Source: Stercorarius parasiticus (taxonomy: Eukaryota > Chordata > Aves > Charadriiformes > Stercorariidae). From it: a stretch of 64,000 bases of DNA. The notes under the pieces were generated by a model, which searched no databases, was not told the DNA's origin, and was given only the letters and a program-made list of their open reading frames with translations. Shown piece by piece: positions 62,960 through 64,000 of the stretch (positions within the stretch are counted from its first letter, which is position 1; each line of letters opens with the position of its first letter). Both the position numbers and the translations under genes were made by a program. The stretch spans positions 310,001-374,000 of the forward strand of contig VWZL01002022.1 of the NCBI GenBank assembly GCA_013396915.1, written 5' to 3'.

Positions 62960-64000
62960 TTGATCAGTTAAATTCCAATGACTGCAGTGACTGTGGTTGT
63001 CACATGTTTAATGCTGTTTGAAATGCCACAGAGTCCCTAGAAAGCTGTAGGAATCCCATAGTTCCTGCTCATATCTGCCACCCACATCTCCAATACCTGA
63101 GAACGTCTCAAACGGCAATGCTCAACTCTGTAGAGAAGCTCAGTCTAGTCTAAGGTCTCTCTTGTTCTATAGAAACCTAGATGTATGTGCATGCATTTCT
63201 TAATCCAGAGCTGAATCTCATTCTTGGGACTTTAAAGTTTTTTGGTTTTGTTTTGCTTTGATTTGGTTTTTAATTTCGCATATATTTCTAAATTTTTTTT
63301 AATCTCTGCTTTATTTCATCTTTCAACTTCAGGATGTACGTTAAACATCACAGTGGGGAGAGAGCAGCTATTTGTGGCAGACAACACATTATCTAGGTGA
63401 AGTGACTTGTTACATGAAGACATTAATTAGCATGAAAAATTAGTGAAGAAGTATAATTTAAATCATACTAATACTTTTGTTTAATTACCCAGATACTCCT
63501 CCCAGTAGATACTGCACTTAAAAAAAAAACAAATTAATTTGCTAATTAACAATCACATATTTTAAGTGAAATTAAATTCTTAAAAGTTTAATGACTTCAT
63601 TTTTTCACATTTTATTTTGTGAGAGTCAAACAGAGGCAAAGTTTAGAAATGAGACAGCTTATGTGTGACATTTCCAACAGAGCCATTGAATTTTCTTCTG
63701 ATACTACTTTTTATATTTTGCTAATTGCTTTGGAAAGGCTTTGTGTTCAAGGTAAACAATCAATGAGAGCCTCTTTTAATCTGAAGATAACAGCAGTTTC
63801 CTTCCTCCTGAAAATGAGTTTAAACTGTGAAGTTGTAAAGGACACAGGAGGGCAGGTTTTAACATTTTTGAGTACTGACACTTCTTTAGGTAATAGGGTG
63901 CCTATCAGTTCTGTGCTCCATTCTTTTGGAATAAATGGGAAAGAGAAGGGCATAGCAGTTCTGTGATTGCAGCTGAAATTTAAAAAAGCCTGAAATACGA
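62960..64000. other. No confident gene
   Basis: AT-rich. A plus-strand frame of 115 codons at 63619-63966 has a pyrimidine-rich stretch before it (about 63597-63618) and a CAAG/GTAAAC donor-like site at 63751. It matches nothing I recognise and is near the chance limit. Confidence 0.35.

Noticed and set aside
63619..63966. A 115-codon frame with an acceptor-like start and CAAG/GTAAAC inside.
   Set aside because: Unrecognised product, the acceptor AG is ambiguous, and no partner exon lies in the window.
1..64000. Search for tRNA, rRNA, CRISPR arrays, mitochondrial insertions and virus-derived genes other than LTRs.
   Set aside because: None was seen by eye. There are no regularly spaced repeats, no cloverleaf with an anticodon arm that I could support, and no protein motif of such elements.

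Overview
The window reads as AT-rich bird nuclear DNA. Roughly two thirds of the bases are A or T, there is no CpG island, and no gene can be named with confidence. The bird assignment rests on the repeats. There are several CR1 LINE copies in both orientations, and their 3' ends carry the octamer-type tail (variants of ATTCTATGATTCT after a 'cccttccaac' block) that is typical of birds and other reptiles. There is also a solo LTR of the bird ERVL type, beginning TGTCCTGG and ending AAACCACAACA.

Layout. From 1 to about 1840 lies the 3' half of a CR1 element on the minus strand, running off the left edge. It is interrupted at 969-1735 by an ERVL-type solo LTR with a TATA box. From 1.8 to 20 kb the DNA is mostly single-copy-looking. 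It holds two striking inverted repeats (9732-9753 and 11235-11267), a strong C-rich tract that is a G-quadruplex candidate on the minus strand (6509-6538), a LINE tail that looks older than the CR1 copies (about 7105-7205), and a 105-bp tandem duplication (16348-16556). From 20 to 27 kb are a GC-richer island of unknown nature, an internal CR1 fragment, a decayed L2-like reverse transcriptase fragment on the minus strand (25432-25650) and an LTR-like block on the minus strand (26690-27090). From 27 to 57.6 kb I recognise almost no interspersed repeats, only simple sequence, small palindromes, a 36-bp tandem duplication (36057-36128) and a possible old LINE tail near 32 kb. From 57.6 to 63 kb there is a cluster of five CR1 pieces in mixed orientation.

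Genes. The window is most likely intergenic or deep intronic. I found no tRNA, rRNA or CRISPR array. The open frames present (up to 129 codons) are about what AT-rich noncoding DNA gives by chance, and none resembles a family I know apart from the transposon remnants. A few short stretches have splice-site-like flanks. The most coherent is a set of four phase-compatible pieces on the plus strand between 13773 and 16950, ending in a stop codon with an AATAAA about 310 bases later. A 56-base stretch at 33435-33490 has good signals on both sides. These are hypotheses, not gene calls. I see no sign of an operon, prokaryotic system or new defence locus.
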